From Serinus canaria (taxonomy: Eukaryota; Chordata; Aves; Passeriformes; Fringillidae): a stretch of DNA of 64,000 nucleotides. Of this stretch, positions 1 to 13,035 are shown piece after piece. The stretch covers positions 35,899,245 to 35,963,244 of the forward strand of contig NC_066316.1 in assembly GCF_022539315.1 (NCBI RefSeq), written 5' to 3'. A model generated the notes under the pieces. It had not been told where the DNA came from, made no database searches, and saw nothing but the letters and a program-made list of their open reading frames with translations. The position numbers were made by a program, and so were the translations under genes. Each line of letters begins with the position of its first letter. Position 1 is the first letter of the stretch.

Positions 1-701
1 ACTGCTGACTTGGATGCTGCCGTGAATGGCACTGGAGGGCAACTGTTAAATTGCTAGAATGATCCTTGGCACAGTTTTGGCCTAAACCAAATAACCTCTG
101 TTGGGATTATAATGCACGCTTTGGCACTTACTGCTGGCAAGGAGCTGTTCCCTGCAAACATCTTACATGCAAAATGTGCCCAGGAGTCTACAGACTGCCT
201 GGAGGATCCTCACTGAAAATACAACCTGTTCTGTTCCTCTCACCAGGACGGGTCACAGTCCAAGGGACATTTACAATTCATGTGCCAGTTATTCTCAGCT
301 GTGTCACCAATGCTTGTTTTGGTCCTGGCTCAGAGGGGACTTGCCCAAACTAAAGTTATATCCTTGATACAGCATCATCATTTTCATATTATTGCTACTT
401 TCAGGTTGAGTTTTGTCATAAAGCCCTAAATATGAGGATTAAGAGTTTACATGAAGACATTAGATCCATTCAGTTCTTGTAATGCTGGAAGAGTAAACAA
501 CTGGAAATGAAAAACAGGGTACCACAAAGGACTAGCAATCTTAAATATAAATGTGATTATTATATGTGATGATAACCACAAAATCTGTGATAAAATGCAC
601 TGAAAGCACAAACAAATACATCCAGTCACTGAAAGAAATGTGTTACTAGCATTCAAATGGTTCACTTGGTAACTTCCCTACCCCAATTTAAAAGGAGCTG
701 C
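1..701. other. Intergenic DNA, nothing recognised
   Basis: This AT-rich to moderate-GC stretch shows no exon-like segment with flanking splice signals and no repeat family that I recognise. The open frames here (up to 95 codons) have no recognisable protein similarity and no codon pattern suggesting selection. Confidence 0.5.
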
Positions 702-1125
702 CACAGAATTGAACAGAATCACAGAACAGCTGCGGTTGGAAAGAACTCATGGAGATATCTGGTTCAACATGCGTGTTCAAGCAGGGTCACTTAGGGCAGG
801 CTGCCCAGGATCATGTCCAGACAGCCTTTGGATATCTCTCTTCAAGGACAGATCTCTCCACAACCTTTCTGGACAGCCTGTGCCAGTGCTCAGTCACTGT
901 AACTGTGAAAAAGTCTGTACAGACATTCTGAGGGAGCCTCCCGTGCTCCAGTGTGTACCCACTGCCTCTGCTCCTGTCGCTGGGCACCAAAGGAATGTTC
1001 CTGGCTCCGTTCTCTTCACACCCTCCCTGCAGGTATTTTTGTGCATTGATGAGATGTGCCCTAAGCCCTCTCTTCTGGCGGCTGAGCCGGGACAGGGGGT
1101 GCTCCAGAGTGGCCCTTGCCGGGCT
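702..1125 (-). mobile_element. CR1 LINE 3' fragment, antisense
   Basis: Reading the + strand, a degenerate CACAGAAT repeat and a GGTTGGAAAGAAC block are followed by the CR1 3'-region landmarks: GGCTGCCCAGGA, CCTGTGCCAGTGCTCAGTCA, TGTCGCTGGGCACC and GATGAGATG. These are the reverse complement of the CR1 3' end, so the element lies on the - strand with its 3' terminus near 702. The boundary near 1125 is soft, because the GC-rich sequence to about 1290 no longer matches what I recall of CR1. Many substitutions indicate an old, inactive, 5'-truncated copy. Any open frames across it are not host genes. Confidence 0.85.
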
Positions 1126-3809
1126 CTTTCCAGGAGCGCCATCTCCCTGTCCCAGCTGGAGCGCACAGCCTGCGCTCCTCCAGCTGCGGGCTGGCCGCTG
1201 CCTGAGCAGGGGGGCAGCATCGCCTCCCTCCTGCTGCTGGCAGCGCTCCTCCGGATGCAGCCCCACAGCTCTGGCACTTGCAGGTGCTAAATAACACACA
1301 CAGGTGATGGTACAGAAATATTCGTGACAATGGGTCCCACTGAATTATCCCAAACGTCCCATTCTGTCTTTTATTTTTTTCTTTCTTTCTTATTTTTAAG
1401 GCTTTGGGCTACCCTGATTTGCTGCAGGATGCCTAGAGTTTTCTAGCATATGGGCATTGCTGCAGGAGGCTCCACCTGTGGAATCTCCCTTTAGGAGATG
1501 ATTTGGGTACTGGAGTGCTCAGAGGAGCCCAAGTGAGACTGCTGCCTCAGGGCAGAGCAAACAGGCAGAACAAAGCAGCCCAGCCAGCCAGGAAGGTGCC
1601 TGCTTCTCGTTGAGAAAACTTTTCACACCTCCCCGTTAGAAAAAACAATTGCTAGAAGTTCAGCAAACCACAGACCTAAAGTATTTAACAAATTTCCTGT
1701 TTCTGAACTTGCTAACTAACACAACAGCTCAGAAGCATTAGGCTCTCTGATTTATATGGTTGGGAACAGATCCCACAGGGGCAAATGAGGTATTAAAATG
1801 TGTCTGCAGAACCTGGATACTCAGAAGTCACTATCCAGTCAACTCTGTATAAGGACACCAGACCTAATCTGTCCATGTCCTGCCCTCTCCTGGACTCCCC
1901 ATTTCCAGGAGGAGAAACGCAGGAGCATCAGCTGGAAGTTGTGCTGAGAGCACAGTGCCACCAGCCTCAGGCTGGGCAGGAGCAGCAGTGGTGCAGTGAC
2001 AAAGCCTGCTGCTGGGCTTAGGCAGGGAAACACGGCAGCAGAGGGGCTGCTCTACCTCATTTGTTACTGCCATGCATGGCAGGTAAGGGAAAAAAATACC
2101 AAAAATCAGTATGGATGCCTGGCACTTCCCCTAGTTAGGCTCTGTCTTGTGTTGTTTTTAAATTTTCCAGCTCTAACCATACAGCCTGCCATTTTCCAAG
2201 CTTGGTGCCTGTTCAAAGTTTTTGGAAAAGGTCAGCCAACAATTCAACTGTTTCTGAAAATAAAATAACTAACCAAGCTAAAAAAAAAAATAGTGGCATT
2301 TTCTTTGAGCTGCTCTAGCACCCCCAAGCTTTGGAGCATTCACATGAAATCTGTCAGGAGGTGGTCTCCCCATCTGGGACATGCCAAGAAAGAAGTCTTT
2401 GAAAATATGTGGTTTACAATGATCAGGAGAAACATATTACAGTTTATAACTAATTTCCCCAGAGAAACTGTCTGCAATGACAATGTCCCAGCTTCTGGCG
2501 AGCACAGAAACTGCAGCTCTGTGCTGTGTGGGCTCAGTGCTTTACACCAGACACCAGATGAGCAAAATTCTCTTGTGCTCCTCAAGCTCCCCCTGCTTTT
2601 CATTCTGTGATTCTCTGGCTCAGCGTCAGCGAGCCCAGACAGCCAACCTGAGTGTGTTTCCTCATCTTCTTGTAATATTGAGTGTGTAGGATGTTTTTAG
2701 TACTTGCAAACTGGAATAGGTGGGGCAGTGTGGGTGTGAAGGTACTGTCCTTCTCTGCTGAAAGAACTGTGCAGAGATCAGAATGCAAAAACCATAAATC
2801 ACAGTAAGAATGTCCCCAGATAAAAGAAGATTAATTAAAGGAGAGAACTGGGCATCAGATTCTGATCTCGTGCATTTTCTATATAGATACTGTTCAAGAA
2901 AATCTGAAGTAAAAGGAAAGCCTTCAAAAGCTTTAAAATATTAAACCTCCACCTATCCTTTGTGGGCTTTGGTTTGTCATAGGTTTTCTATTTTTATATC
3001 CATTCCAGTAATGATGTGAACACACTATTAAAAATAACTTGCTGCAAAACTCTGTGTGCACTCGGTTAAAGTTAATTCTGTAAAAGATTTATTCCTCCTT
3101 CTTCACACACACACTGAACTAATCTGCCCTGTCTTCCTCCAAACCTATTCTCCCACTTTTATCAGTGTTAGGAGTACAAGTAACAGTTGCCTATTAAATT
3201 TCACAAACGAAGTTAATGCCCACTTCTCCTGTTTTATTTTACAGCTGCTTGCACAACTCAAAGGAGAGGCCTTTAACAGAGACTTATACTAACCACATGT
3301 TGTTTGGTTCCTGCTCTTCCTATGCACAAACATCTTTGACTGAAGGAAAATGAAAATAATTTTCTCTTTTCATCTAGCATGCAACACAAAGTGAAGTCAT
3401 GCAGCTTCTAATGCCACTGAATGAAAATTCCTGCTAAGTAGTAAAAGACTACTTGTGACCAAGAGGGAAATGTCTATATTGGATTATTAACTCTGTGCTC
3501 TTGTGGAATTAAAAATTTTATGAGACTAGCACAATAGCAAATGGACCAAGAGGAAAATGAGAGTTCCTTATTCAGCATGGGATATATATGATGGAAACCA
3601 AACAGTGCATGGCCGTTGATGGTTCCCAGTGTATCCTAAATTCAGCCTAGCTATGTTCAAGTCAGCACTGGAAAGAGATTTGTTCAAAATTGCACCTGAG
3701 CACATGGAGGTCTGAGGAACTACATTACATAACTGTTCTTCTTATTGAGCAGTCTCATTCCAAACTGAATCCTGAGCCCTTCCTAAAGATTATACCTGTG
3801 CAACTGCAT
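1126..3809. other. Intergenic DNA, nothing recognised
   Basis: Positions 1126-1290 are GC-rich and could be a diverged continuation of the CR1. Beyond that I see only ordinary AT-rich intergenic sequence with short homopolymers, such as the A run at 2281-2290. No exon, RNA gene or repeat family is recognised. Confidence 0.45.
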
Positions 3810-3870
3810 TGTGCTTTAACCCCAGCCAGCAACCAAGCACCGTGCAGCCGCTCACTCACGGAGTGACAGC
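3810..3870 (+). mobile_element. Possible avian LTR terminal scrap
   Basis: A segment beginning TGTGCTTTAACCCCAGCC and continuing with AGCACCGTGCAGCCGCTCAC resembles the terminus of an avian retroviral LTR family that I recall only approximately. The match fades after about 60 bases. No poly(A) signal, primer-binding site or internal region is seen. This is a tentative call. Confidence 0.4.
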
Positions 3871-6780
3871 CCTGCTGGCTGGTACTCCCTGCAGGACTCC
3901 AGGTCCTTTTGGTAAAAGGGACATTCTACTTTGCTCCCCCGAGCTCTGATCCTGGCTTACAGCTCTCCCAGATGAGTTTCCCGGGCCCCAGGAGGGCGCT
4001 CACACAGAACCAGCCTGCTCTCACCCAGAGCTGCAGGAGCACAGACCGTGGGGGCCAAAGAGGCACGGGTGTGTCACAAGGGGACAGGCTGAGCCTGGGG
4101 ACTGCTGCACCCCAGCCATTCTGGGATTCACAGTGGGCCACAAGGATTCCTGGCTACCTCCTGAACTTAGGGAAAGAGACCCTCAGTAGTACAAAACTAC
4201 CTTGATTTTCATCTGTAATTTTCTTCTGAAAAACCTCTATAGACCTCTTAGTATATAAATGACCCACAGTTTTTCTCCAGATGATTCATTTGTATGAATA
4301 TATACCTATGATATATGTAATTTTGTACCTCCCATACATTTTGAACAATTCAATTCTTCAGAAAAGTTGGATTTTTCTTTTTAAATGCAAAACAAGCCAA
4401 GAGTTCTGAAGTCCCATCAGATATGCAAACAGGATATTGCCTGTACATTCTCCTCCTCTCCCTTCAAATTCAGCAGGTCTGCAAACACTTTATTGTTGAA
4501 GTATGGTTTTCAACAAACTCTCCCACTGAATTATTCACTGTTGAGATATAAAAAGCATTCAGAATATCTTTAATTTACTGGAGGGGAAAAGGTATGAATT
4601 AAATGGTCTGTGTTTTGTAGATTTATCATCCTGACCTGAGATAATTTCAGGGCAGGATTTATTACTACCTTGTGCTCCTTTGGGCTGGTGAAACAAATAT
4701 CCAAATATGCTTCCATGAAAAAAACAAAGTTTAGTTTAAAAGAAAGTTTTTTTGGTGATCCTATACAAACCGCTTTTTTTTCAACACTGGACCATGCCAC
4801 CTTCTCCAAATCCATGATGAACACAGATTTTGTAGCAATGCTTTCACCTTTCTCATCACAATCCCTCATGTGGTTCTTAGGCAAGAAGGAGGAATTCTCA
4901 GGAGAAGATTTGTGCAGTGGTTGAATATGATGAATAATCATGCAGTGTTTGTTTCCAGCAATGAACATAAATTCCATGGTACTTAACTAGAGAAGTGTTT
5001 CTTCTGAACCTTAATTTACAGAGCAAGAGTGGGATTCAGTTCTCCTAACACAGTTCTCTAGACATCTTTTAGAACCAGTGGAGAGAAACAAACTTTTCTA
5101 ATGACAATTCATTGATCATACCTCTCATTCATTAACTCTTTGGATGAGATGAACTTCACTTTAAAGAGGTGAGATTGGACTTTTCTCCATGGACTGGAAA
5201 TGGTTTCTATGTCAGTAGCTCACTGCTTCACCACTAGAAGCATTTCTGTTCATTCATCTTCCCCTGCAAGCAAGTACAGCTAGACTGCTCCAGCTTGAAT
5301 CCAGCCACCCAGGATGATGAACAGGGGACTGCCTGAAGCTACCAGTGCTGGTGGAGAACACACCCCTCTCAAGTTCCTGTGCTGTGCCTCTTTTAGGGTT
5401 TTACTTTGAATACAAAGCATTCTTTAGAAGTCATCCCCAGTTAACTACTGAGCTTTGATATGCTCTCTGAAAGCCTGAGTTCACCACTGGTTCTCTTTCA
5501 GAAGGCACTATGGCAGAAGATGCATTCCATAAATGCCCCATGTGTGCTTCTCTTGCCAATGTCTCCTCAATTCACAGGATCAGGCTAGAGGCAGTTCAAA
5601 GTAATTCCCCTTGAAACTTGCATGTTATGGTTGACAAATTCTCCTATTCAACTGTTTTGCTACACAACCATTTGTTTCGGATTCCACTTCTTGGCAATTA
5701 AGATGCAGGTGGAGAATTCTAAAATCTGTCCTACAAGCACCTTCCTCCACTGATAGTTCACAGCCAGGAGCTATTGCTTGGACACAGGTACCACTGCTGC
5801 TAGCCTGTGACTATCTGTTCTGCTTTATGGCCAGTGTGGCTGGCACAGTTCTGGTCCTGCCCTCTTTCATACACAGCTGGGAGACGGCATGTACCAGAGA
5901 CTGGGAGCAGCAGGCAGCCTGCAAGCAGGCAGGCATCTTCTGTGGGGGAAGAGTGCTCTGGCATGTGACTGACAGCCCTAACTAGTCACACATCTTGGAG
6001 GCCAAAAAATCCTTGACCTGTTTTACTCACTGCAACAAACATGAGCTTAGCAACTACAGCACTCTGCGAGGATAAGGGAGAAATTGTCTATGACTGAGAG
6101 AGTTCTGCTCCCCTAAGTAGCTGCCCCAAATAGGCAACATAACACAACAAGTGCCTCCTCTGAACTATAGGACCAACTAGAGCCGGTGGTTTGGTCTCCC
6201 TGTGCAAAAAGGGAATCCCCTTAAGCAGAATGCAATTGCACCACATCCTAAATCAGTGCACGCACCTTGAATAAAAATCAATTACCACCTCTGCCCCAGA
6301 AGAGCAGTTTGGTGTGGCATCCACTCCTTTGCAGAGCTGCACCCAACTGCTTTCTCTGTGGAGCTGCAAAATGACATGGATGACACTGTAATTTGTGGCC
6401 TTGAGGTGATAGGTTGCAACGGCCAGAAAAAGAGTTTAATATTCTGCTAGCTCTCCTGCTGTAATTCAGCATTCTGTTAATCTTTATCAAATGGAGATCC
6501 CAGAGCAAACGGGCAAAGAAAAGGACTGTAGTTTCAGGCAAACTTGTCAAAACTCCTTCGTGTGGTTCAGACAGAAGAGTTCCTGAGCACCCCCCAAATC
6601 TAGCACCTACCTGAGGACCACCTTCATTAAAACTTGGGGCACTTTAAAAGTTTCAGCATGCTTGGGTTATGCCAAACATGACCTGAACTCGTCAGACTCG
6701 TGGGTCTTGGACTGTGTTTTCCTAGTCCTACCGCGAGCTTCTACGTTTGCTCTTTTTCATCCGACCTTTGGCATCTGTCT
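3871..6780. other. Intergenic DNA upstream of SRD5A2
   Basis: I see no recognised gene, RNA or repeat. The stretch 3900-4170 is locally GC-richer, and the rest is ordinary AT-rich sequence. Distal regulatory elements of SRD5A2 could lie here but cannot be recognised from sequence alone. Confidence 0.45.
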
Positions 6781-7169
6781 GCCTTCACTCTGCACCTGCC
6801 CGCAGTGGAGCGGCACTGCCTGGCACCAGGCGCTGCTCGGCGCTGGCAGCACAGATGGCCGGGCAGCCGCAGGGCACGGTGACACACTGGGGCAGCGGAA
6901 GGGAGCTCCGCCGCTCGCTCCCACCTCGCCGGCAGCGATTGCCTCCTGCGAGGGTCAGCCCCGCTCACCTCCGGGCCGCGCCTCCGCCTCGCCCCCGCTC
7001 CGTGCCGACCGTGCGGCCTCGCCGCCCCCGGCCCTCCCTCCCTCCCTCTCTCCCTTTGCCGCCGCCGCCGCCCTCACTCCCGGCGTGGATCGGAGCGGCG
7101 GCGGGAGGGGCGGGCGCGGATCCCGGCAGTGCGGGGGACGGGAGGGAAGGGGAGAGAGACAGAGGGAGG

Positions 7170-7430
7170 GACTGGGGACTGCTACCCTCCAGACGGGAGG
7201 GATGGACGGGATGGAGGGGGACAGCTCCTCTCCGGGCAGGGCAGGAGAGAGGGATAGAGGGGGACAGCTCCCGTCTAGATGGGACTGGAGGGAGGGAGGG
7301 GTGGAGGGGGACAGCTCCCCTTTGGACGGGACGGAAAGGAGGAATGGATGGAGGGGAACAGCTCCCCTCTATGTGGGGAGGGGAGGGATAGAGAGGGTCA
7401 GCTCCCCTCCGGGCGGGTCGGGGCGCCTCG
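7170..7430 (+). repeat. Imperfect 41-47-bp tandem repeat in SRD5A2 promoter
   Basis: The block GGGGGACAGCTCCCCT recurs with CAGCTCC cores near 7222, 7265, 7312, 7359 and 7400, a spacing of 41-47 bp. The spacer is G-rich and contains variants of GGGACGGGA and GGAGGGA. That gives about five degenerate copies ending roughly 150 bp before the start codon. The G-runs on the + strand could form G-quadruplexes. Whether the array is polymorphic or regulatory is not known. Confidence 0.7.
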
Positions 7431-7491
7431 CCCGCTCCGGCACGGGGGGCTGCGCCCTGTGACGAGCCCGGGCGCTGGGAGGCAGCGCGGC

Positions 7492-7523
7492 GGGGCGGGG
7501 TGACGGCCGCGGCTCTAATAAGG
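7492..7523 (+). promoter_or_regulatory. SRD5A2: Candidate core promoter (GC box and TATA-like box)
   Basis: GGGGCGGGG (7492-7500) fits an Sp1/KLF GC box. It is followed closely by CTCTAATAAGG (7513-7523), a weak TATA-like match. The element lies 50 bp upstream of the SRD5A2 ATG, so initiation 25-30 bp downstream would give a 5' UTR of only about 25-30 bases. This assignment is inferred from spacing alone. Confidence 0.4.
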
Positions 7524-7572
7524 CCGGGGCTGGCGCTGGCCGAGGGCTGCTTGCCCCCGCCCGCCCCCGAGC

Positions 7573-7856
7573 ATGCAGTGCTTCCCCGGGCTGGTGCTGG
7601 CTTTGAGCTCGCTGCTGGGCGCCCTGGCGCTGCTGCAGCTCTCGCTGCACCTGCGGGTGCCGTCCCGCTACGGGAAGCACGAGGAGCGGCTGTGCCGGCC
7701 TCGGGGCCGGCTGCCGGCGCGCTGCGCCTGGTTCCTGCAGGAGCTGCCCTCCTTCCTGGTGCCCGCGCTGCTGCTGGCGCTGCGCAGCCCGCCCCGCCTC
7801 GAGCCGCTCGGCTGCCGCCTCCTCTGCTGCCTCTTCTGCTGGCACTACTTCTACAG
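7573..7856 (+). CDS. SRD5A2: SRD5A2 coding exon 1
   Basis: It encodes residues 1-94 plus two bases of codon 95. The ATG has an A at -3 and starts a hydrophobic N-terminal segment (about residues 5-28), followed by YGKH (33-36), WFLQELPSF (53-61), a second hydrophobic segment and HYFYR (91-95). The donor is CTACAG|GTACC. Phase 2 joins AG with the G of exon 2 to make Arg95. GC content is very high, in contrast to the AT-rich downstream exons, because the exon sits in the CpG-rich island. One residue more than human lies between Glu57 and the conserved Tyr. Confidence 0.95.
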
Positions 7857-10800
7857 GTACCGCCGCCGGGCACGGCTCCCCGCCGCCTCGCCTCGGGAAA
7901 CCCAACCAAGGGAAGCTGCGGGAGCCGGGCGGGCGGTGCGGCCGGGGCAGGTCCTGGCTGCAGCATCGCTCCCACCGAGTCCGGCTGGCCGTCCGCGCCC
8001 CGGACTCCGCTCGGAGAGTAGGGACCGGCCGGGTGGGCATCTCTACCCTGGGGGGAGGAGCACCCAGTGGTGCTCGGGTGCTTGAAGCAGGGGAGAGATT
8101 GGATGCTTTGAATTGTCCTCTTAGGGGGAGAAAAAAAAAAAGAAAGAAAGAAAAAAGAAAAAAGAAAATAAAGAAGGTTTCGCTAAGTTGAAGCAAAGGT
8201 TTGGATAAAACTCATCCAAATATTATGTAAAGGTACATATGAATCGCTTGTTGCGGGCAGAGAAGCGCCGCGTGCGTGGCACCGGGAGTAGCGGCGGCCG
8301 CCGAACGCAGCCGTGGGAATTCGCGCGAGGGTGGCCGAGAGCAAAGCCACGGACCGCCGGGAGCGCACGGCTCTGCCCGAGCACCAGGAGCGCACGGCTT
8401 TCTCTGCCCGCAGCGCCGGGAGCGCACGGCTCTGCCCTAGCACCGGGAGCGCACGGCTCTGCCCGAGCGCCAGGAGCGCACGGCTCTCTGCCCGCAGCAC
8501 CGGGAGCGCACGGCTCTCTCTGCTCGAGCGCCGGGAGCGCACGGCTCTCTCTGCCCGAGCACCGGGAACCCACGGCTCTGCCCGAGCACCGGGAGCGCAC
8601 GGCTCTCTCTGCCCGAGCACCGGGAGCGCACGGCTCTCTCTGCCCGAGCGCCGGGAGCGCAAGGCTCTCTCTGCCCGAGCACCGGGAGCGCAAGGCTCTC
8701 TCTGCCCGAGCACCGGGAGCGCACGGCTCTCTCTGCCCGAGCACCGGGAGCGCACGGCTCTCTCTGCCCGAGCACCGGGAGCGCAAGGCTCTCTCTGCCC
8801 GAGCACCGGGAGCGCACGGCTCTGCCCGCAGCGCGGAGCGAGCACAGGCGCCGCGGGCGTGCGGTGCCACGGCGTCAAAATTTGTTCTTTGTGCTCAATT
8901 CGTCATTCCCGCTCCACTACAGCAGTACCAATTTGTGTTGGGTTTTTTTTCCTTTCATATATTTTCTTTTTAGGAACCTGGTCTTGTCAGAGTCAACGAA
9001 TGCTGTAACTCTAATTAATTCTGTATTTGCTAATCAGGAGCTTAAATAAATAGTAGAGTTTTTATCCAGTGTTGGTAATAACTTTGAAGAGACATAGCTC
9101 TACAATTGTCACCCAGTTCTGCAGAGAATATCACCAGAATCCATCATCTCCACTTCCATTTTCTGTGGAGTTCTTTTGTGAGAAAGCTGAATTTTGTTTA
9201 TGGAAGAAAATGGTTTTTATTCACAAGTGGAAGTGCACATGAAAATGTTATGCTATTATGTATTAAAGAGCAATGTAACTTCTGAGGCAAAACTTTGATT
9301 TGCCATTTTCCACCACCATTCCTATATCTGTTTTTTAGTTTTCTTCATAGAAATAGAAAACATTCTTTTAATATTTGATCAGAAATTATAATTTGCTACT
9401 CAACCAAAATCAATATATTGAAAATCCAGTTGCTGTATCTCTACCGATAGTTTAGGGATAAAAACTCAAGGCTGTTCTGGAGAAATTTCAAACAGAGAAT
9501 GGTTTACGTTGCTAACACTATTTTAGGCATGTATTTGTTATCACTCCCATTGTCTTTACTGCAGGAGTCAGCTCGAGGACACACCCCTAACATATTTGGC
9601 TTCCAGAAAGCTAGATGTATTGATTTTAGGTAGTTATACAGAATTTAGTTAAATGCATTCTGTTATCAAGAATTTCTGATTGTTTGAGAAACACAGCTAT
9701 CAATGAACACCACTAGACGACTGAAAGAAATGTTATCCTACCAGTGTGCACACATCTATTGACTCTGTGGCTTCTTTCCCAAATTTACTGCTGGGCTGAG
9801 GCAAAAGCACTTTTCTTTCCTAGACAGTTTGGGGATCTTCTCATCTCTCACTGGAATATCCTTCTTCTCTTGCAAAAGTAAAAGCCCTCACTTAACCAAT
9901 TCTGCATAAAACTTTTCTTGCTAATACAGCATGTTATTCCAATAATATTCTCACAGGCTGCAGCTCCTTCTCGCACAAGCCATTATGACATTCTGCTGAA
10001 TCAATTAATATTTGAAATGTTGTATTAAATATTAATACTCTGCTGTTATGTAAAAGAGCAGCAAAATCACAAACCAGAAGTTTTTCTGGGTTTTGCCTGA
10101 TACTATAGGACAAGCAGATTCTTTGAGGGATGTTTGGCAGAATGACCTATGGCCACATGGCTGGGTTTATTAATAGAGCCTTCTTGATAGCATAAAAGTT
10201 TTAACAATCAGCACAGCTAATTGTTATCTACAATTTCTAGCAGGCAGGATAATATATTGTTACAGAGAATTTTTTAGCCTGTAGCATATCTTACAGTTAA
10301 ACACAACTTCTGCAGCTTTCTTCTTTTCCAGACTTTTTAGCTACCTAGACTTTTTCAGTCCTTGGACCCTCTGAAGGTTGGGTCAAATCCTTAGCAATCA
10401 GCAAGTAGCATAATCACTGTAATCTGGATTAAGCCTTTAACCAAAAGAATGGGACTTACTCAGGCCTTGGAGGAAGATGACAACAACGGAGGAGACATCC
10501 CTGACCACTGGGCATTCACAGGTTTGCCATCCAGAGTCAGCTCCAGTCTAAGCCCACCTGCAGCTCCTGCATTTTCTAGGGAGTGCCTTATGGACATTTA
10601 GGCTTCCCTGTTCCATGCTGAGGGCCACCACATCCTGGTGACAGTGCTGGTGGGCAAGCTGTCTTATTGCAGAGCTGAAAAGGGGTGGAAAGAAGCGCAC
10701 TTACATATTATGTGCACTTGCACATTATGGCTGTTTGCCTATAAAATGATGCTGAACAAATCATATAACAAGGGGTATTGATGACACTGCATTAGAAAGT

Positions 10801-13035
10801 TCCATTGCCATACAGTGTTTGAAAAGAGGTTCAGTAATTTGACAAAACAGTCAGGATCTAGTTTGACCTTTTGGGTTTTGTTTTGTTTTCATTTTATCAT
10901 CTTTACTAGGAATAATCTAACAACAGTTTTAAATACTTCGGTGATTAAACTTGTCTGCAAGGATAATAAGATAATAATAAGATAATAAAATTGCATTTAC
11001 CTAATGGGTGTAGCCTACTTCATTTTCTGACTTTAACATTTTAAAAAGAATAAAGCTGTTCCACTCTTAATCATAAAGGTATTTTGTTAATCCACTCCTA
11101 CTTTTACTACTGATCATCTGGTGTCTGTACTTAAGCATTCCTCTGTGTTTGTATGACACATTTTTTTTTGTATATTGGCACATAATTTAGTGACTTCTTC
11201 CTCTTCACAGGGGATTTTTTATAATTCCTAAGCTTGTCTCATCTACTACAACAAACATACATGAGGAAGGGAACTTTCTATCAGAGTTCCCTGATGATCA
11301 GAGGTAGGCTCAGATGGACATTACAGTCCATAGTGGAGAAACACAGACTTCCAAAAGACTGCTGTGCTTAGCTACTCTACCTTTCTTTGTGTTCTAGCCA
11401 GCTGTGTTGCCTCAGTAGCTCCTTTTAGGCTGAAGCACATATTTTAGAGTAACTTCAAGTCTTCACCTGAAGACCCCTGAAAATGAAAAATACATCATTC
11501 TTAAATTGGAAAAAACCAATGTTTTCTTTGGTAGTGTTATCTTCTAAATTCTTTTACCCTTAAACATGTTTAAAATGTCTTGCTTAAATTTGAGTGGTCT
11601 TGATTTTTCTGCCAGTGGGCCTTTCTCCTTCTATCCACCCTGTGCTAATTTAAAGCACTCCCTAGTGTCCTTCAGTATTCTCTTACCATGATATCACTTA
11701 CACAGCACTGGATCATGTTTTAATTTGCTTGTTACAGAGCTGTCAAGTCCTCTGTCAGCATCAGTTTGATGCAGATAATATAGGAGCACACGATCGTATT
11801 TCTGGTGCATTAATTACCACACATGATGTCGTATTTATGCTGAATTGATGGGTTTGTGGTGGATGTGTGCCAGACATAGGGGAACAGACATTACCTGACC
11901 TGACACAGAGTCAGAGTAGTGCAGACACATGATACTTCATCCGACATGAAGTTGGTCAGGATAAAATTACCTTTTCATAAATTTAGGAACAGGTTTAAGC
12001 CACCATAATTAACTTGTCCTGCTTTTGGACATGCTGTCAAATAGCTACAACAATTTCTTTTAATTTGAACTGAGGTATCGTAAACTAAGTTTATAATATC
12101 ACTGAACCACAGCAGACCCTCAATGCAAGACTTCTTTTCCCCCTCTCAGTCCTCAGATAATTTCTGTGGGTTTTTTCCCCTCTCCTTTTTTTTCTATATC
12201 CATTTTAAAATGAAGATATCAGTGTGTGATGAATGATGCAGTGCCAGAGTTGTAGTAGCATGCCTAGAGAGAACATTACTTTCCTGTTCCACCATCCTAC
12301 TCCGATGTTTATAGATCAGGAGAGCACTTTTCTGTTTGGAGTCATAGAGGGACATCCTATGTTTCCAGGCTACTTAGAACACTCTGGAGCTGGTGTAACC
12401 TGGATTGTAACCAAGGTTATAATCTATCACTCCTTAGGAGTTGGTTTTCGTTTATATCACTGTATTTCCTTCATTTTTAAATAACTTTTTTTATATGGGC
12501 ACACTGCTTGGAAATGCTGTCCTGCCTACATTCATATTCACTGCTTGCCTAGAATTTGTGCCATGGGCCAGCTTAATCAATGGTGATTTTGTATTTATTG
12601 TCAGGCTCTTGAGGAATATGCTAGAGTGTTGAAGGGACCACCCTAAAACTGTTCTGGAAACTGGGTTAATGCTGATGGTGCCTCATTCAAGGACATTGAT
12701 GGTCCTCAATTGGAGGACCTCCTGCAGGAGTCCTGTGAGCCACTTCTGGCAGGTGCTGTGCCCCACCCAGCCCACGGCTGGCAGAGAAAGGAGATGGTCA
12801 CCTGGTGGTGACTGCTGGTCAGAGAGCCAGCCCTCCCCTGGTGCTACCCAGAGCACAGACTTTCTGTCTGAGAGGATTCAAGAGGGAGGGGATGGAGCCA
12901 GGAGACCTTCCCTCCATCCTGCCTTCTCCGGTGGCCCGTGGGGAACCGTGACAGCAGAATGTTTCCTGCCTTTGTCTGCCGCCGCTAGGCAGCAGCCTCT
13001 CTCTTTGTGGCTTTCAGGATGGGATGAAGGCAGGC

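Larger units (their letters stand above)
6780..8040 (+). promoter_or_regulatory. SRD5A2: CpG-rich island with SRD5A2 promoter
   Basis: GC content and CpG frequency rise sharply from about 6780 and fall after about 8040, covering the SRD5A2 first exon (7573-7856). Within it are polypurine and polypyrimidine tracts (7030-7075), an irregular tandem repeat, a GC box (GGGGCGGGG, 7492-7500) and a TATA-like CTCTAATAAGG (about 7513-7523). The last two lie 50-80 bp before the ATG. The short distance implies a short 5' UTR if that TATA-like element is used; the true transcription start is not visible. Long open frames on both strands here are a by-product of high GC. Confidence 0.75.

Noticed and set aside
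709..1299. 193- and 162-codon frames near the window start
   Set aside because: They lie on an antisense CR1 fragment and its GC-rich border; the reading does not follow the CR1 ORF2 protein and contains no domain.
6662..7975. Long frames on both strands (266 and 336 codons) over the SRD5A2 promoter
   Set aside because: GC-rich low-stop sequence overlapping repeats and the real exon 1 in other frames; no recognisable domain.
8350..8850. CRISPR-like array
   Set aside because: Units are contiguous with no unique spacers; this is a eukaryotic minisatellite.
8183..9008. Long open frames (215-275 codons) on both strands across the intron 1 minisatellite
   Set aside because: They arise from a stop-free 31-bp repeat read in all frames; the proteins are repetitive Arg/Ala/Ser/Pro with no start or splice support.
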